Shown one piece after another: positions 1 through 9,582 of a stretch of DNA of 64,000 nt; within the stretch, counting starts at the first letter, position 1; each line of letters begins with the position of its first letter. The stretch spans positions 1-64,000 of the forward strand of contig JANQJB010000093.1 in the NCBI GenBank assembly GCA_028281865.1. The letters run 5' to 3'. Origin of the DNA: Marinagarivorans sp. (GTDB lineage: Bacteria; Pseudomonadota; Gammaproteobacteria; Pseudomonadales; Cellvibrionaceae). The position numbers and the translations under genes are program-made. Under the pieces are notes generated by a model. It was not told where the DNA came from. It ran no database searches and worked only from the letters and a program-made list of their open reading frames with translations.

Positions 1-899
1 GCATCGGCGACAAAATCTCCGTTATCATATTTCAGCTGGGTTGCAGAGCCACTGTCGGGGCTAACCGAAAATGCACTTCCATCCTGTGTCACAACGTAGG
101 TATTACTCTGCCCATTGGGACCAATCGCAAGGCCCGTATTCACAGAGCACAAGCCATCGGCGAAGCGCCCAACTTGATCGGGCATCACCTCGACAACTTG
201 CCCCGATGACGAGGATGAAGAGCTGGAACTACCGCTGCCCGAGCCCGGCACGTAGGCACCCGTTTTAGCTGTGCAGCCGGGTATTGGTGTGGTTTCATTA
301 CCAGCACTTCTGTCGTGGTTGCCTTCGTATTTAAATTTAATTTCTTCACCTGCGCCTAACGCTCCACCGCTAAATACGGCGATCGAATCATCTATTGTTG
401 GCGTAACAGAATCACTGTCTTCCCACATTTGCATTTCTAGGCGCGTTATCTTGGACTTCCAGTCAAAAACTGCATGCCATGAATCTATCGCAGCACCCGT
501 GGAGTTGGTAAGGCTTACTTTCACCTCATTAAAACCGGCGTAAAAGCTATTGCTACCCTCTTCGATCAGTTGGCAATCAAGCACTTCGCCACCCATTGCA
601 CCACCGGAACTGCTCGAACTGCTGCTTGAAGAGGAACTACTGCTAGAAGATGAAGAACTACTTGAACTCGATGAGCTACTAGAGCTGGAACTTGAAGAAC
701 TGCTAGAGCTGGATGAGCTGCTCGACGAGCTAGTTGAACTTGAAGAGCTGCTAGAGCTTGAGGATGAAGAACTTGAACTGCTGCTGGGTTTGGCTTCGCC
801 AGAAGAACTCGAACTTGAACTGCTGGAACTATCGTCACCACCCGTACATGCAACCACAAGCAGCGAAACAAGCGCAGAAAAAATCAATTTTTTATTCAT
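1..899 (-). CDS. Poly-serine lipoprotein with CBM2-like module (3' end beyond window)
   Basis: Reading frame open from the ATG at 899 to the window edge (299 codons visible). The N-terminus is a lipoprotein signal: Lys-Lys, a hydrophobic stretch and a VVAC lipobox with Cys18. A first Ser run (24-33) is followed by a 60-residue tract (39-98) of 59 Ser and one Thr. Residues about 109-203 start and end with Cys and carry spaced Trp/Phe residues (SWHAVFDW), like family 2 carbohydrate-binding modules. A second short Ser linker follows, then the beginning of another domain (VGRFADGLCSVNTGLAIGPN) that I cannot identify. Poly-Ser linkers joining binding and catalytic modules are typical of Cellvibrionaceae secreted polysaccharide-active proteins. 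The Ser codons alternate between TCN and AGY, so the tract is kept at protein level. The CBM2 assignment is by pattern only; the catalytic or other partner domain lies outside the window. Confidence 0.75.
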   Translation of the reverse strand, partial: MNKKLIFSALVSLLVVACTGGDDSSSSSSSSSSGEAKPSSSSSSSSSSSSSSSSSTSSSSSSSSSSSSSSSSSSSSSSSSSSSSSSSSSSSSSSSSSSGGAMGGEVLDCQLIEEGSNSFYAGFNEVKVSLTNSTGAAIDSWHAVFDWKSKITRLEMQMWEDSDSVTPTIDDSIAVFSGGALGAGEEIKFKYEGNHDRSAGNETTPIPGCTAKTGAYVPGSGSGSSSSSSSSSGQVVEVMPDQVGRFADGLCSVNTGLAIGPNGQSNTYVVTQDGSAFSVSPDSGSATQLKYDNGDFVAD

Positions 900-1829
900 A
901 AATTTACCTTGGGGAGTCAGCCCGCCTCAAATTTTAGATCGGCATTTCAAGTGAGACGCACTTCGCAAAAATTTAGTATTCATGCCGGCCATCGGTGGCG
1001 CATCGAAACAACAGTCTTGTGCAAAATTTAAACAAGCAATTTTACGCGGATAATTTGCCCTATTAAACACTCCGCTTTTATTGCAGTACATATAATGATA
1101 CCGGTGTCACAATTCTACACCAGGTGGAATTCTTAAACACAGCCAAGTATTTAAATGATGGTCAATTTCCATTCTCACCTATTATTCGTCTATTAATCAG
1201 CTAATCATCGCCTGACTAATTATTCGCAGCTTAATTTAGCGAGACGTTATTAGCTTATTTAACTAGACCTTATTACTCAGGCGCATACTCTTATAGCAAA
1301 AAAAGTGCTTATATATTTTGAAAATTATATGTTGCAAAAATTCGTTTTAATTAAAACGGATAGTTTAAAAAAGTTCGCTGCTGCGCTTCGCTATTCTCGT
1401 AAATTAAGTACTTTAGGTTTAAAAAAAACGTTAAAAAAACCGACACATTGACACAAAATTTTTCTACTGCACGTATTAATTATTTTTGCTCACCAAATTA
1501 ATCATTATTCGCATTTTTAAGCATTTCCGAGCAAAACTTATTGTTGATAGCTACTTGTGAAAACTCGCCTATTCCACTGATGCACACACTAATTTTCAAA
1601 ACCAGCTCCCAAAAAGCCTGTCCCTCAACTCCCAACGGTCTGTCCCTAACAGCAAGCGGTTTTCCAAAGCTCTAAAATCACTTTTCATTTTGTGAAAAAG
1701 GTAACGAAACACACATTTATTTGCGTGTAGTTTAGTAACATTCGACGAAAATCACGCATACTGACACATAGAGTCACGTAGAATTACTGATCACTTTTTA
1801 ACCAGCTAGATTTCAACATTGAGATATTT
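900..1829. other. Long AT-rich divergent intergenic region
   Basis: No convincing gene in either strand between the divergent starts of the CBM2-like lipoprotein (899) and the DUF1592 gene (1830). It is AT-rich. It contains a perfect TATAAT at 1091-1096 without a clear -35 element, closely followed by an inverted repeat GGTGT/ACACC (1103-1107 and 1117-1121), and a TTGACA at 1448-1453 without a well-placed -10. It presumably holds the promoters of both flanking lipoprotein genes, but I cannot assign them. Confidence 0.4.
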
Positions 1830-4085
1830 ATGCGTCGTTATTTTTGTGTTGTAGCGATTGTCGTGGGGCTGTGCGCTTGCGGTGGCGATACCGTAGAAAC
1901 ACCTCAGAATTCATCGAGCAGCTCCTCATCAAGCACCTCTTCTAGTTCCTCTTCGTCCAGTTCAAGCAGCTCTTCTTCATCGAGCGCTTCTTCCGGCATA
2001 TCCTCCTCGGGCAAATTGTTTAAAGGTGAAATTTGCGATAGCCGCACAACCTATGCCGCGCGGCAATTAAAGCTTCTTACCCGCAAGGAATATCAAGCCT
2101 CTATTGAAGACTTGGTTGGCATAGACTTTGACCTCGCCGGCGATATCCCCGACGACAGTTTTGTTCACGGCTACCGCAACAATCTTGGCGCAAGCGCCAC
2201 CGAGGCTCACGTCGATACCTATATGTTAAATGCAGAGCGCGTAGCGACTTGGGCGAAAGGAGCAGGCTTTGCCAATGTCGTCGATTGCAGCAATTTAGAT
2301 GCGGCAAGCTGCGCCGAATCCTTTGCCAACGACTTTGCCAAGCGTGCTTTCCGGCGCCCAGTTACTGAAGCCGAGCGCCTGGCAATTCGCGGTTTATTTG
2401 ACGATGCACTGACAGATGGCGATATCAACGCCGGCATCGAGATGGCCCTAACTATGGTTTTAACTTCACCGGGTTTTCTCTATCGCTCCGAACAAGGCGA
2501 AAAGCTCTCAAGCGGCGAGTACGACGGCTTCCAATATCTATTTTCAGGCGATTCCACCCAATTAAACGCAACCGATTTACAGCACATTCACGGTCAGCCA
2601 AGCGATATCGCGGGCGCATGGAAAATTCGCTCGAAAGACAAGCAGCCGGCGAAACTCGAAAAACACCTGAGTTATTCAGGCGAAGGCACGCTTTTTGAAA
2701 TTAAATTGCGCGGCGGTATCGTTAACGGCGTTGTGCCGCAAATGGAAGTTGTCGCCGGCGGCCGCAGGCACCTTATGGATATCAACTGGAGTGATTTCCG
2801 CACTATTAAGATTTACTTCCCGGACTTGAGAGGCCACGTCGGTACGCGTTTCGAACTTAAAAGCCGCAGTCAAAATTATGAAGACGGCCCGTACATTGAG
2901 GTACACACAATTCGCTACGGAGAGGGAGAGTTATTACCCAACGCTCCCGATAATGATGCCTACGAACTAACGCCTTACGAGATTGCAACTTACCTTGCGT
3001 ACACGTTCACCGGCTCAACGCCAGACAGCTCTTTGATGGCAGCCGCCGAAAATAGTGAACTCGGCACTGACGAAAAAGTTGCGGCACAAATAGAACGTTT
3101 ATTGAAAACACCGCGAGCCAAACAACACCTGGGCGACTTTGCCGCACAATGGCTCGGCACCGACGGCGTGCTAAACGCAGCTAAAGACCCGGCAAAATAT
3201 CCGGAACTTACCGAAGAAATTCGCCAAGCTATGGCGCAAGAGGTGCGCGAATTGTTTGCTCACGTTGTATTAGATAACAGCCAAACGATCAATAATTTCT
3301 TCGACGCTAACTACGCCTTTGTCAATAACACACTAGCGGATTATTACGGCCTTACCGGTGCAACGGGCAACGAGTTTATAAAAGTCGATGGCGGTAATGA
3401 ACGCGGGGGCATTCTCACTACAGGCGCATTTATGACCGCATATGGCAATGCCGACGAAGCGGCACCCATTCAGAGAGCTGCAGCAGTACGTGAGCGCCTA
3501 CTATGCCAACACATACCAGCACCTCCGCCGGGCATTGTTGTCGATCGCGAGGCGGCAGAAAAAGCATTGGCCGAACAATGGGAAGCAGGCTCAATCACCA
3601 ATCGCGAACGCTACGATGCGCTTACGCAAGCCGAATACTGCCAAACGTGTCACCGCAATGCGATTAACCCTCTTGGCTTTGGGATGGAGGACTTCGACAC
3701 CATTGGTCGCTACCAAACCAGCGACCGCAACGGTCTCACTGTCGATGCCAGCGGTACATTATTCGGTGTAAATGAGCTCAACGACGAAGAGCAACTCGCC
3801 TTTAATGGTGCAAAGGACCTGTCGCACCATCTCGCTGAAGTCGATGCAGCTAAGCAATGCTTTGCCAATAACCTATTTCGCTTTGCTGTAGGCACCGGCC
3901 ACGATGTTATCGATGAGAATAATTCAGACCTTGGAAACTTAGCGGAAGACGAGCTAGCTGATTACTCTTGCTCGGTTTGGGGCATCGCGCAAAGTATGAT
4001 TGCCGCCGAGAACGACCCCGTGGAATTACTAAAACGCATGGGCACCTTGAAGCTCGTTCGCTACCGCAAAGAAATGAATCGATAG
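1830..4085 (+). CDS. DUF1592/DUF1588/DUF1585 cytochrome-like lipoprotein with poly-Ser linker
   Basis: 751 residues. Signal with lipobox GLCAC, then a poly-Ser linker at about residues 28-57. After that come the blocks of the DUF1587/1595/1592/1588/1585 family: LTRKEYQASIEDLVG, FAKRAFRRPVTEAE, LTSPGFLYRSE, NFFDANYAFVNNTLADYYGL, RGGILTTGAFM, and a CQTCH heme-binding motif at C604-H608 followed by NPLGFGMEDFD. The family is a c-type-cytochrome-like extracytoplasmic group of unknown reaction, always encoded next to a DUF1552 protein, as here (next gene starts 9 bases downstream). Residues about 222-372 interrupt the usual DUF1592 block with an extra beta-rich segment that may be a carbohydrate-binding domain (see findings). 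It is probably exported and lipid-anchored. The first in-frame ATG with a signal peptide behind it was taken as start. Confidence 0.85.
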   Translation: MRRYFCVVAIVVGLCACGGDTVETPQNSSSSSSSSTSSSSSSSSSSSSSSSSASSGISSSGKLFKGEICDSRTTYAARQLKLLTRKEYQASIEDLVGIDFDLAGDIPDDSFVHGYRNNLGASATEAHVDTYMLNAERVATWAKGAGFANVVDCSNLDAASCAESFANDFAKRAFRRPVTEAERLAIRGLFDDALTDGDINAGIEMALTMVLTSPGFLYRSEQGEKLSSGEYDGFQYLFSGDSTQLNATDLQHIHGQPSDIAGAWKIRSKDKQPAKLEKHLSYSGEGTLFEIKLRGGIVNGVVPQMEVVAGGRRHLMDINWSDFRTIKIYFPDLRGHVGTRFELKSRSQNYEDGPYIEVHTIRYGEGELLPNAPDNDAYELTPYEIATYLAYTFTGSTPDSSLMAAAENSELGTDEKVAAQIERLLKTPRAKQHLGDFAAQWLGTDGVLNAAKDPAKYPELTEEIRQAMAQEVRELFAHVVLDNSQTINNFFDANYAFVNNTLADYYGLTGATGNEFIKVDGGNERGGILTTGAFMTAYGNADEAAPIQRAAAVRERLLCQHIPAPPPGIVVDREAAEKALAEQWEAGSITNRERYDALTQAEYCQTCHRNAINPLGFGMEDFDTIGRYQTSDRNGLTVDASGTLFGVNELNDEEQLAFNGAKDLSHHLAEVDAAKQCFANNLFRFAVGTGHDVIDENNSDLGNLAEDELADYSCSVWGIAQSMIAAENDPVELLKRMGTLKLVRYRKEMNR

Positions 4086-4094
4086 GAGGCTATG

Positions 4095-5390
4095 ATGAAC
4101 AAGCAATATAGAATCAACATGTCGCGTCGATCTTTTCTAGCGCACGCCGCGAGCCTTAGTATGACTCCCGCAGTTTTAAACGCGGGGCTCGGCAGCGCGG
4201 GGCTGTTGTGGACGCGCGGCGCTCTGGCCGCTGATGCCGGCACTGCACCAAAGCGCTTGGTTACGATTCACGTTACCAATGGCGCTCATCCAGGCACTTG
4301 GCATGCGCAGGGGACTGGAACAGATTTTACCTTGCCTCAAGGCAGTTCACCGTTTAACGAAGAAGGCATTCGTGAGCGCTGCGTATTTTTTGATGGCTTA
4401 AATGGAGCCGGCGGTCACGGCCATCATCACCAGTGCGTGAGCAACGGTCAAAAAACCTCGCTCGATATTTATGCCGCAAGCAAACTTAGTGCAGATACAC
4501 CCTACTCGTCATTGCACTTAGCGGCTTTTCCCGAGGGCGCTTTATCGCGTGTGAACGGCAACGGGATTCCATTTGAGCTACACCCAATGAAGGTTTACGA
4601 CCGCATGTTCCCAGAACCGATTGCCGATGGCGGTCGCGACTGGAAAACGATTCGTAGAAACGCCATATTTAATGCCAACTTAAAATCACTGGAAGAATTC
4701 AAACAAAAGTTAAACCCGGTGCAAAAGGAACGCGTTGAGTTGCACAGCGACTCTATCCAAGCGATGGGCAAACGTGTACAACGCGCCGCGCTGGCCGCGA
4801 ATGGTGGTGGTGAGTGCACAAGGCCGTTTTGGGATGGCTTAGTCAGTGACACCGCCCTGCTCGACAAAGAGTCGTTAGCGGGTGCGGCTACTGTACTGCG
4901 CTCGAAGCTCAGTATGGATTTAATTGCTCTTGCATTTAAATGCGATTTAACTCGGGTAGCGACCTTTAGCTTTGGTCACTCACAAGCGGATGTCATGTTG
5001 CCCTTCGGCGACAGCTGGCACGACTGCCAACACGGCTATCGAAATGGACTCAAAAACCCTCAGGGCCGAAAATTCTTTTCCGAACAAATGGTCTATTTAA
5101 TGAAATTACTGGCCGATGCTCCGGATAGCGACGGCCGCAGCATTCTCGATAACACGTTAATTTATTTAACCAGCGACATGGGTAATGGTTCCAGTCACAA
5201 TAATTCTCGCCACCCTATTGTGCTTGCCGGTGGCTTGGTTAACGGAGGACAAGCCAAAGACATGGGCGGTATTTTTTGGGATCCGATTTTTGATACGGTC
5301 GCAGCAGCAATAGGCATTCAACTAGACGACCCGGATTATCCTAATTTTGGTAATGGTGCAGGCGTTATCGACGGTGTGATAAAGGCATAA
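4095..5390 (+). CDS. DUF1552 family protein, Tat-exported
   Basis: About 431 residues. The RBS AGGAGG at 4084-4089 overlaps the stop of the preceding gene; an ATG at 4092 is only 2 bases from it, so the next ATG at 4095 is the better start. The N-terminus has the twin-arginine pattern SRRSFLAHA followed by a hydrophobic segment and an ALAAD cleavage-like site. The mature part begins KRLVTIHVTNGAHPGTWH and contains GAGGHGHHHQ and LTSDMGNGSSHNN, matching DUF1552. The fold is distantly related to alkaline phosphatase/sulfatase-like proteins (established for neighbouring families, not shown here). It forms an operon with the DUF1592 gene; the two families co-occur across bacteria. Tat export suggests a folded or cofactor-bearing periplasmic partner of the heme protein. 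The reaction is unknown. Confidence 0.88.
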   Translation: MNKQYRINMSRRSFLAHAASLSMTPAVLNAGLGSAGLLWTRGALAADAGTAPKRLVTIHVTNGAHPGTWHAQGTGTDFTLPQGSSPFNEEGIRERCVFFDGLNGAGGHGHHHQCVSNGQKTSLDIYAASKLSADTPYSSLHLAAFPEGALSRVNGNGIPFELHPMKVYDRMFPEPIADGGRDWKTIRRNAIFNANLKSLEEFKQKLNPVQKERVELHSDSIQAMGKRVQRAALAANGGGECTRPFWDGLVSDTALLDKESLAGAATVLRSKLSMDLIALAFKCDLTRVATFSFGHSQADVMLPFGDSWHDCQHGYRNGLKNPQGRKFFSEQMVYLMKLLADAPDSDGRSILDNTLIYLTSDMGNGSSHNNSRHPIVLAGGLVNGGQAKDMGGIFWDPIFDTVAAAIGIQLDDPDYPNFGNGAGVIDGVIKA

Positions 5391-5428
5391 ACTTCACTTT
5401 AAATCTTTTTAATCTAATACTTAAATCA

Positions 5429-5444
5429 TCACCAATTTTGGTGA
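5429..5444. terminator. Palindromic hairpin after DUF1552 gene
   Basis: TCACCAATTTTGGTGA is a perfect 16-base palindrome 39 bases after the DUF1552 stop codon. There is no long T run behind it, so a terminator role is possible but weak; an operator for the downstream lipoprotein gene is the alternative. Confidence 0.35.
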
Positions 5445-5653
5445 ATTAGCGACTTATATAAAAATCGACTGTAATATCTTTATCAATCCTCCACCCCATG
5501 CGCTGCATTAGGCTCACTTAATAAAGCGCATTTAAATAGCCGAGCAAATTGGCACAGGTCATATTTTTGTACTTAATGCATTGAAAGTATTAATTCGGCA
5601 GGACTAGTATCAGCTTAAAATATTCAATCAAATGGAAATAGGCTGATATTTCT

Positions 5654-8293
5654 ATGTCACTACTCCACTTTACACGCCACAACTTTTTAATCCCTGTTTT
5701 TTCCTGCTTGCTTTTGAGTGCTTGCGGTGGAGCGCCTAACGAGAAAAAAGCAAACCAGGCACCAGTCGTCGAGACGCAAAAATTCTTTGACATTGCTGAA
5801 GGTGTTAAATCTTTTAGCGTTGATGCATACGACCCTGACGGCGATAAACTGAAATTTGAAATCAGCGGAGGAGCAGATGCCGATAAATTTACCGTCCGTG
5901 AACATACTGGTGAAATCATTTTTGTAGAAGAGCCAAACTTTGAAAGTCCGGGCGATCAAAACCAAGATAACATTTACGACTTAACTGTAAAAATACAGGA
6001 TGTGCATAACGAAATAGTCAATCACGCGATGACAATAACGATTACTGATGCAAATGTAATCCGTCCCAAGGTCATTTTTCCTCCGACACAGTCAAATTTT
6101 CTAGGAGCACTCGATAAGGTCACCATACGCGGAAAATTTGAGGATGAAATGGGACGACCTGCAAACCCAAGCGATATTGACGAGTTCACCGTAGGCGGAA
6201 AAGAGCCAAGCATTATCGAAAATACTTGGACAGTCGAGGTTGAATTAGCTGAAGAAAATGACATCGACATCAAATTCAAGTCGAAAGAAGGGTTTTATCA
6301 CGGCTCTAAGCTTCATATTGTTAACAAAAACAAACCTACCAATCCGAATATGATGGTGTTTGATCCTATTAAAAATCGCGTGTACATATACGATGTTGGT
6401 CAAAAAGCAATCCTGTTCAAAGATCTCAATTCCGGGAAACTATCAACTTTGGTGAGCGGCGGTTTCCCAGTAAATCACATTGCCTTGTTTGTCACCGAAA
6501 ACGGCCAGTCCCTATTATTTGTCGGCCGCTACGCTCACGATAAATTTATCTTAAAAGTCGATACCACAACCGGCGGACAAGAAACCGTTTGGCAAAAAGG
6601 TAACAGTGATAAGGATTCATTTGTACAAGCATATGGCGCAGACTATGACGCAGATAATAACCGAATAATTTTTGTTACCGACAGAAACCGAATCGGGGCA
6701 ATTAATATCGCCAAATCCGAATATCAAACATTGTACGAATTTCCAAAACCAACGCTTGGCCTGCCTGACATCGATGATATCTACGATACATCACTACGCT
6801 TAGGGAACCCGCAAAAACGCCCAGGAGAGAGGTCTTACTCCAAAATATTTTTATCCAACAACGCAAATAGCGTCTACACAGTAGTGCAGAGTTTGCCAAT
6901 GAGACAAGGCGATATAGGCTTAAACTTTGTCGAAATAGATTTGCTCACAAAAGATCTACGTTTTATTACATCAAAAAAAATAATCGAAGAGAGCGGCCTG
7001 GGAAACGTATCCGCACGCCAATTTACCTTTCACAAACCCAGCAATTATATTTATCTTATTACCCAAGAGGGAAAAGAGCACGCGAATATAATAAAAGTCA
7101 GTGTTGATGAAAAACAAAACCTCGAAAAGATATTATCGGTTGAAGACCCGACCATAAGAGAGTCCACTCTCAGAGCAGAATTTTTTCAGGGCGCTAGCCC
7201 GAATCAACTGCATATTTTTAACAATGCAGATGGCAAAGTAAGCCGTTTCGATCTAGAGACATATACTATCGAACCAATCTACCATCCTCATTCCGTAAGT
7301 GTACTATTACCAGAGTTGCGCGCTAAAAGATCACATCTCTCTCCAACCCCAGCGAGTCACTTATTTCCAAGCTATCACCTGAGCTTTGATTCGAAAAACA
7401 ATCGCATTCAAGGCTCACACAAGGATTTAATGCATTATTACCTAGAAACAGGCAATAAGAAAAAAGTTGCCACAGGTGATAAAAATCTCGTTTTTGCAAG
7501 CAGCGAGTTATTAAAAAGCGATAGTCAAGCACTCGTATTTTTGCAGCGGGACGAAATACTTGCAGATGATATAAAAAAATGGCCGCGCGTAGGAGTAGAC
7601 CAGAGTCTTGCACTAATCAACCTAAGGGATTACTCAACGGACACTTTAATCAATTTTGGTACCTTAGACGACGTATATTATCAATATCAATATGTGGGCC
7701 TCGATAAGACTGACGGAGTCTTTTATGGCTTGCAATCAAAAACATTTTTCCCTCTGCGAGAAGACGGGCAGAGAGGCCACCGGGGTGAAAACAAATCTTT
7801 TTACACCAATCTTAAATCCAACGCGCGGGGTGCCGATCAAATAGTCCGTATTTATCATTTCGACCGCAAATTAGCTTTTGACTACAAGAATAAAAGACAG
7901 TTTTTTTTCGGAAGAAACGAAAAACACGAAGTTGAAAGTTTAAAAGCCGCTAATCTATTTGAAGAAGGCGAAACTCTTATTTCAATGGATGGGATCAGAG
8001 GGAGTGGGCCGGGTCTGCCAAGATATGGTACGGCGTATTTCGACGAAGACCATAATAATCTCTATCTCATGCAAACGCGGACAACATTTACACTTATGAG
8101 GATCGATGTAAACAGTGGCGATAGAGAAGTCCTCTGTTCAGATGCTGAGACAAAAAGGGCTTCTGAAACAGCGACACTCAAGATGTTCGGTATCGACACT
8201 AAAGACGGTCGTGCCTTTTTAGAGGCATCTCGCAGTGACGGTATTTTTGCGATGGATTTAGAGACCTGTACAATAGCATTTTTGCTTGATTAA
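5654..8293 (+). CDS. Lipoprotein with cadherin-like domain and beta-propeller-like region
   Basis: 879 residues. Signal peptide ending in the lipobox LLSAC (Cys near residue 24). Residues about 33-135 form a cadherin-like/tandem-repeat adhesion domain: APVVETQKFFDIAEG, AYDPDGDKLKFEISGGADA, FTVREHTGEIIF, ENFESPGDQN-like acidic calcium-type positions and a closing MTITITDAN. The next roughly 90 residues are another beta-sandwich-like segment. From about residue 225 to the end there are repeated short blocks of the type NRVYIYDVG, NRIIFVTDRN, NNLYLMQTR, as in six- or seven-bladed propellers that read stored or bound ligands. No catalytic motif is visible. Same direction as the DUF1592/1552 pair, 263 bases downstream, so a functional link is possible but not shown. 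Probably an outer-membrane-anchored adhesion or binding protein. Confidence 0.7.
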   Translation: MSLLHFTRHNFLIPVFSCLLLSACGGAPNEKKANQAPVVETQKFFDIAEGVKSFSVDAYDPDGDKLKFEISGGADADKFTVREHTGEIIFVEEPNFESPGDQNQDNIYDLTVKIQDVHNEIVNHAMTITITDANVIRPKVIFPPTQSNFLGALDKVTIRGKFEDEMGRPANPSDIDEFTVGGKEPSIIENTWTVEVELAEENDIDIKFKSKEGFYHGSKLHIVNKNKPTNPNMMVFDPIKNRVYIYDVGQKAILFKDLNSGKLSTLVSGGFPVNHIALFVTENGQSLLFVGRYAHDKFILKVDTTTGGQETVWQKGNSDKDSFVQAYGADYDADNNRIIFVTDRNRIGAINIAKSEYQTLYEFPKPTLGLPDIDDIYDTSLRLGNPQKRPGERSYSKIFLSNNANSVYTVVQSLPMRQGDIGLNFVEIDLLTKDLRFITSKKIIEESGLGNVSARQFTFHKPSNYIYLITQEGKEHANIIKVSVDEKQNLEKILSVEDPTIRESTLRAEFFQGASPNQLHIFNNADGKVSRFDLETYTIEPIYHPHSVSVLLPELRAKRSHLSPTPASHLFPSYHLSFDSKNNRIQGSHKDLMHYYLETGNKKKVATGDKNLVFASSELLKSDSQALVFLQRDEILADDIKKWPRVGVDQSLALINLRDYSTDTLINFGTLDDVYYQYQYVGLDKTDGVFYGLQSKTFFPLREDGQRGHRGENKSFYTNLKSNARGADQIVRIYHFDRKLAFDYKNKRQFFFGRNEKHEVESLKAANLFEEGETLISMDGIRGSGPGLPRYGTAYFDEDHNNLYLMQTRTTFTLMRIDVNSGDREVLCSDAETKRASETATLKMFGIDTKDGRAFLEASRSDGIFAMDLETCTIAFLLD

Positions 8294-8320
8294 GCATGCA
8301 CAATAGCGGAGTCACGCAGA

Positions 8321-8349
8321 GGCGCCTAAGTTCTAAGCAGCTAAGCGCC
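8321..8349. terminator. Hairpin between convergent genes
   Basis: Arms GGCGCCTAAG (8321-8330) and CTAAGCGCC (8341-8349) pair with one bulge around a 10-base loop. It sits between the convergent stops at 8293 (plus) and 8366 (minus), where a shared terminator is expected. No strong T run on either side. It lies within a short motif also found after the gene ending at 31174 (see findings). Confidence 0.4.
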
Positions 8350-8365
8350 AAAGTGAATTATTTAT

Positions 8366-9553
8366 TCAAACACTTTGCCCATTAACTAATACGTTATCCA
8401 ACGCTTTTTGGCAGTAAGTGCTAATTCGATGAGATAATTTTTGAAAGATACTGCGGATAAATGCTGCCGTGGCATCTGTTTTGTCGATTATTTTCTGCAT
8501 GCCAAGCATCTTCATAATTTTTCGAATTAATGCCATGACCAAACCCGACAAATTGCTGGATAAGTCGACACCTTTTTTCAAGATATAAGCCAGTTGGTCC
8601 ATTAGCGTAAAAGTACCTGAAAATGCACCCGTAAGTGTGCCACCTACAAAACTTAAGCACTTTGCCAACACATAATTGATGGCTTTATCAAGCCACTCTA
8701 AATTCGTTACGCTAAAGCTAACTGGGCCTTCCCTATTTAACCAATTTAATACGCTGGCAGAATTATTGTTTCGGTTTCTCTTATTGCGTAGCGCAGACCA
8801 TTTTTGTGTTCCGACAGTATCCACATACAAGCTCATATCATGCCATTTTGCTCCTGGAAAAACGCCGGGGCTGGGCTGAAAATAATCATAGGCATCACCC
8901 AAAATTGAAGGCGCATGTACAAAAGGCCAAAAGGGAATACACGGTACAATATCGGTCTGATGATATACGCGATAAATTTTTGTTGAACCAACGTTGGACG
9001 ATAAGGTATCTGCAAATGATCTAAGCCCCACCCTGGGCGCACCAAAAGTATAGAGATTAGGAGTAAGAGCGGTAGTCGCTTTAACATACTCTGCGGAAAG
9101 TGTTGCTAAGCCACCGCCCAGACTATGCCCGATACAATGCACTGAGTGGACGCCGTTAGCTGCCAATGCTCTAACAAAAGGTTTTATCTGTGGCTTCATT
9201 GAGCAAAATGCCCTGTTAAAACCGTCATGTACGCTTTGACCATTACAGGATCGCGACACACCAACATTTAAATTCGTCAACCAATCGGCCAAAAACTTTG
9301 TTCCTCTAAGTACAATAAAACCATGCCCTTGGTAGGCACCTTTGCCTAAGGCGCAAAGTCCAAATCCTGTACGGGATTTAACAAACCCAGGACCACCACT
9401 TTTGCCCTTTAAGGTATTGGAATTATTAATTTCCATTACACTTCCATAAGTGTATTCGAGTTCAGAAACAGCATCCTTTAATTTGGGTATATCGACTAAA
9501 CGATATATATCTCTCGCTAAACTGGCAGACATTCTTGGACTTATTCGCGGCAT
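8366..9553 (-). CDS. Class 3 lipase family protein
   Basis: 395 residues. A lipase 3 (alpha/beta hydrolase) core occupies residues about 70-220: HGFIVLRGTKFLADWLTNLN gives the strand and oxyanion region, GHSLGGG places the nucleophile at Ser144, HQTDIVPCIPF the acidic residue at Asp201, and FVHAPS the base at His213. The triad is therefore complete. The C-terminal 170 residues are unusual for a lipase: helical, with small-residue-rich hydrophobic stretches (LSFVGGTLTGAFSGTFTLM, LSGLVMALIRKIMKMLGM) that could insert in membranes. No signal peptide. ATG at 9553 has AGGA 9 bases upstream. It is the last gene of a minus-strand cassette, 29 bases after a DUF6795 lipoprotein. Lack of a signal plus a neighbouring lipoprotein fits a type VI-like phospholipase effector with a periplasmic immunity protein, but no secretion gene is in the window. 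Confidence 0.82.
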   Translation of the reverse strand: MPRISPRMSASLARDIYRLVDIPKLKDAVSELEYTYGSVMEINNSNTLKGKSGGPGFVKSRTGFGLCALGKGAYQGHGFIVLRGTKFLADWLTNLNVGVSRSCNGQSVHDGFNRAFCSMKPQIKPFVRALAANGVHSVHCIGHSLGGGLATLSAEYVKATTALTPNLYTFGAPRVGLRSFADTLSSNVGSTKIYRVYHQTDIVPCIPFWPFVHAPSILGDAYDYFQPSPGVFPGAKWHDMSLYVDTVGTQKWSALRNKRNRNNNSASVLNWLNREGPVSFSVTNLEWLDKAINYVLAKCLSFVGGTLTGAFSGTFTLMDQLAYILKKGVDLSSNLSGLVMALIRKIMKMLGMQKIIDKTDATAAFIRSIFQKLSHRISTYCQKALDNVLVNGQSV

Positions 9554-9582
9554 AATTTTGTATCCTTTAAAAGTTTTAAAGC

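Noticed and set aside
550-954. Plus-strand ORF rich in Leu/Glu and a minus-strand ORF (566-871) rich in Val/Gln/Ala
   Set aside because: Both are frame shadows of the poly-serine tract; the real frame on the minus strand has a signal peptide and a CBM2-like domain.
1091-1096. Perfect TATAAT in the first long intergenic region as a promoter
   Set aside because: No acceptable -35 element at 16-18 bases, and it is over 700 bases from the next plus-strand gene; left as an observation only.
5549-5570. TTGGCAC before the cadherin-like lipoprotein gene as a sigma-54 promoter
   Set aside because: No GC-containing -12 element at the required distance.
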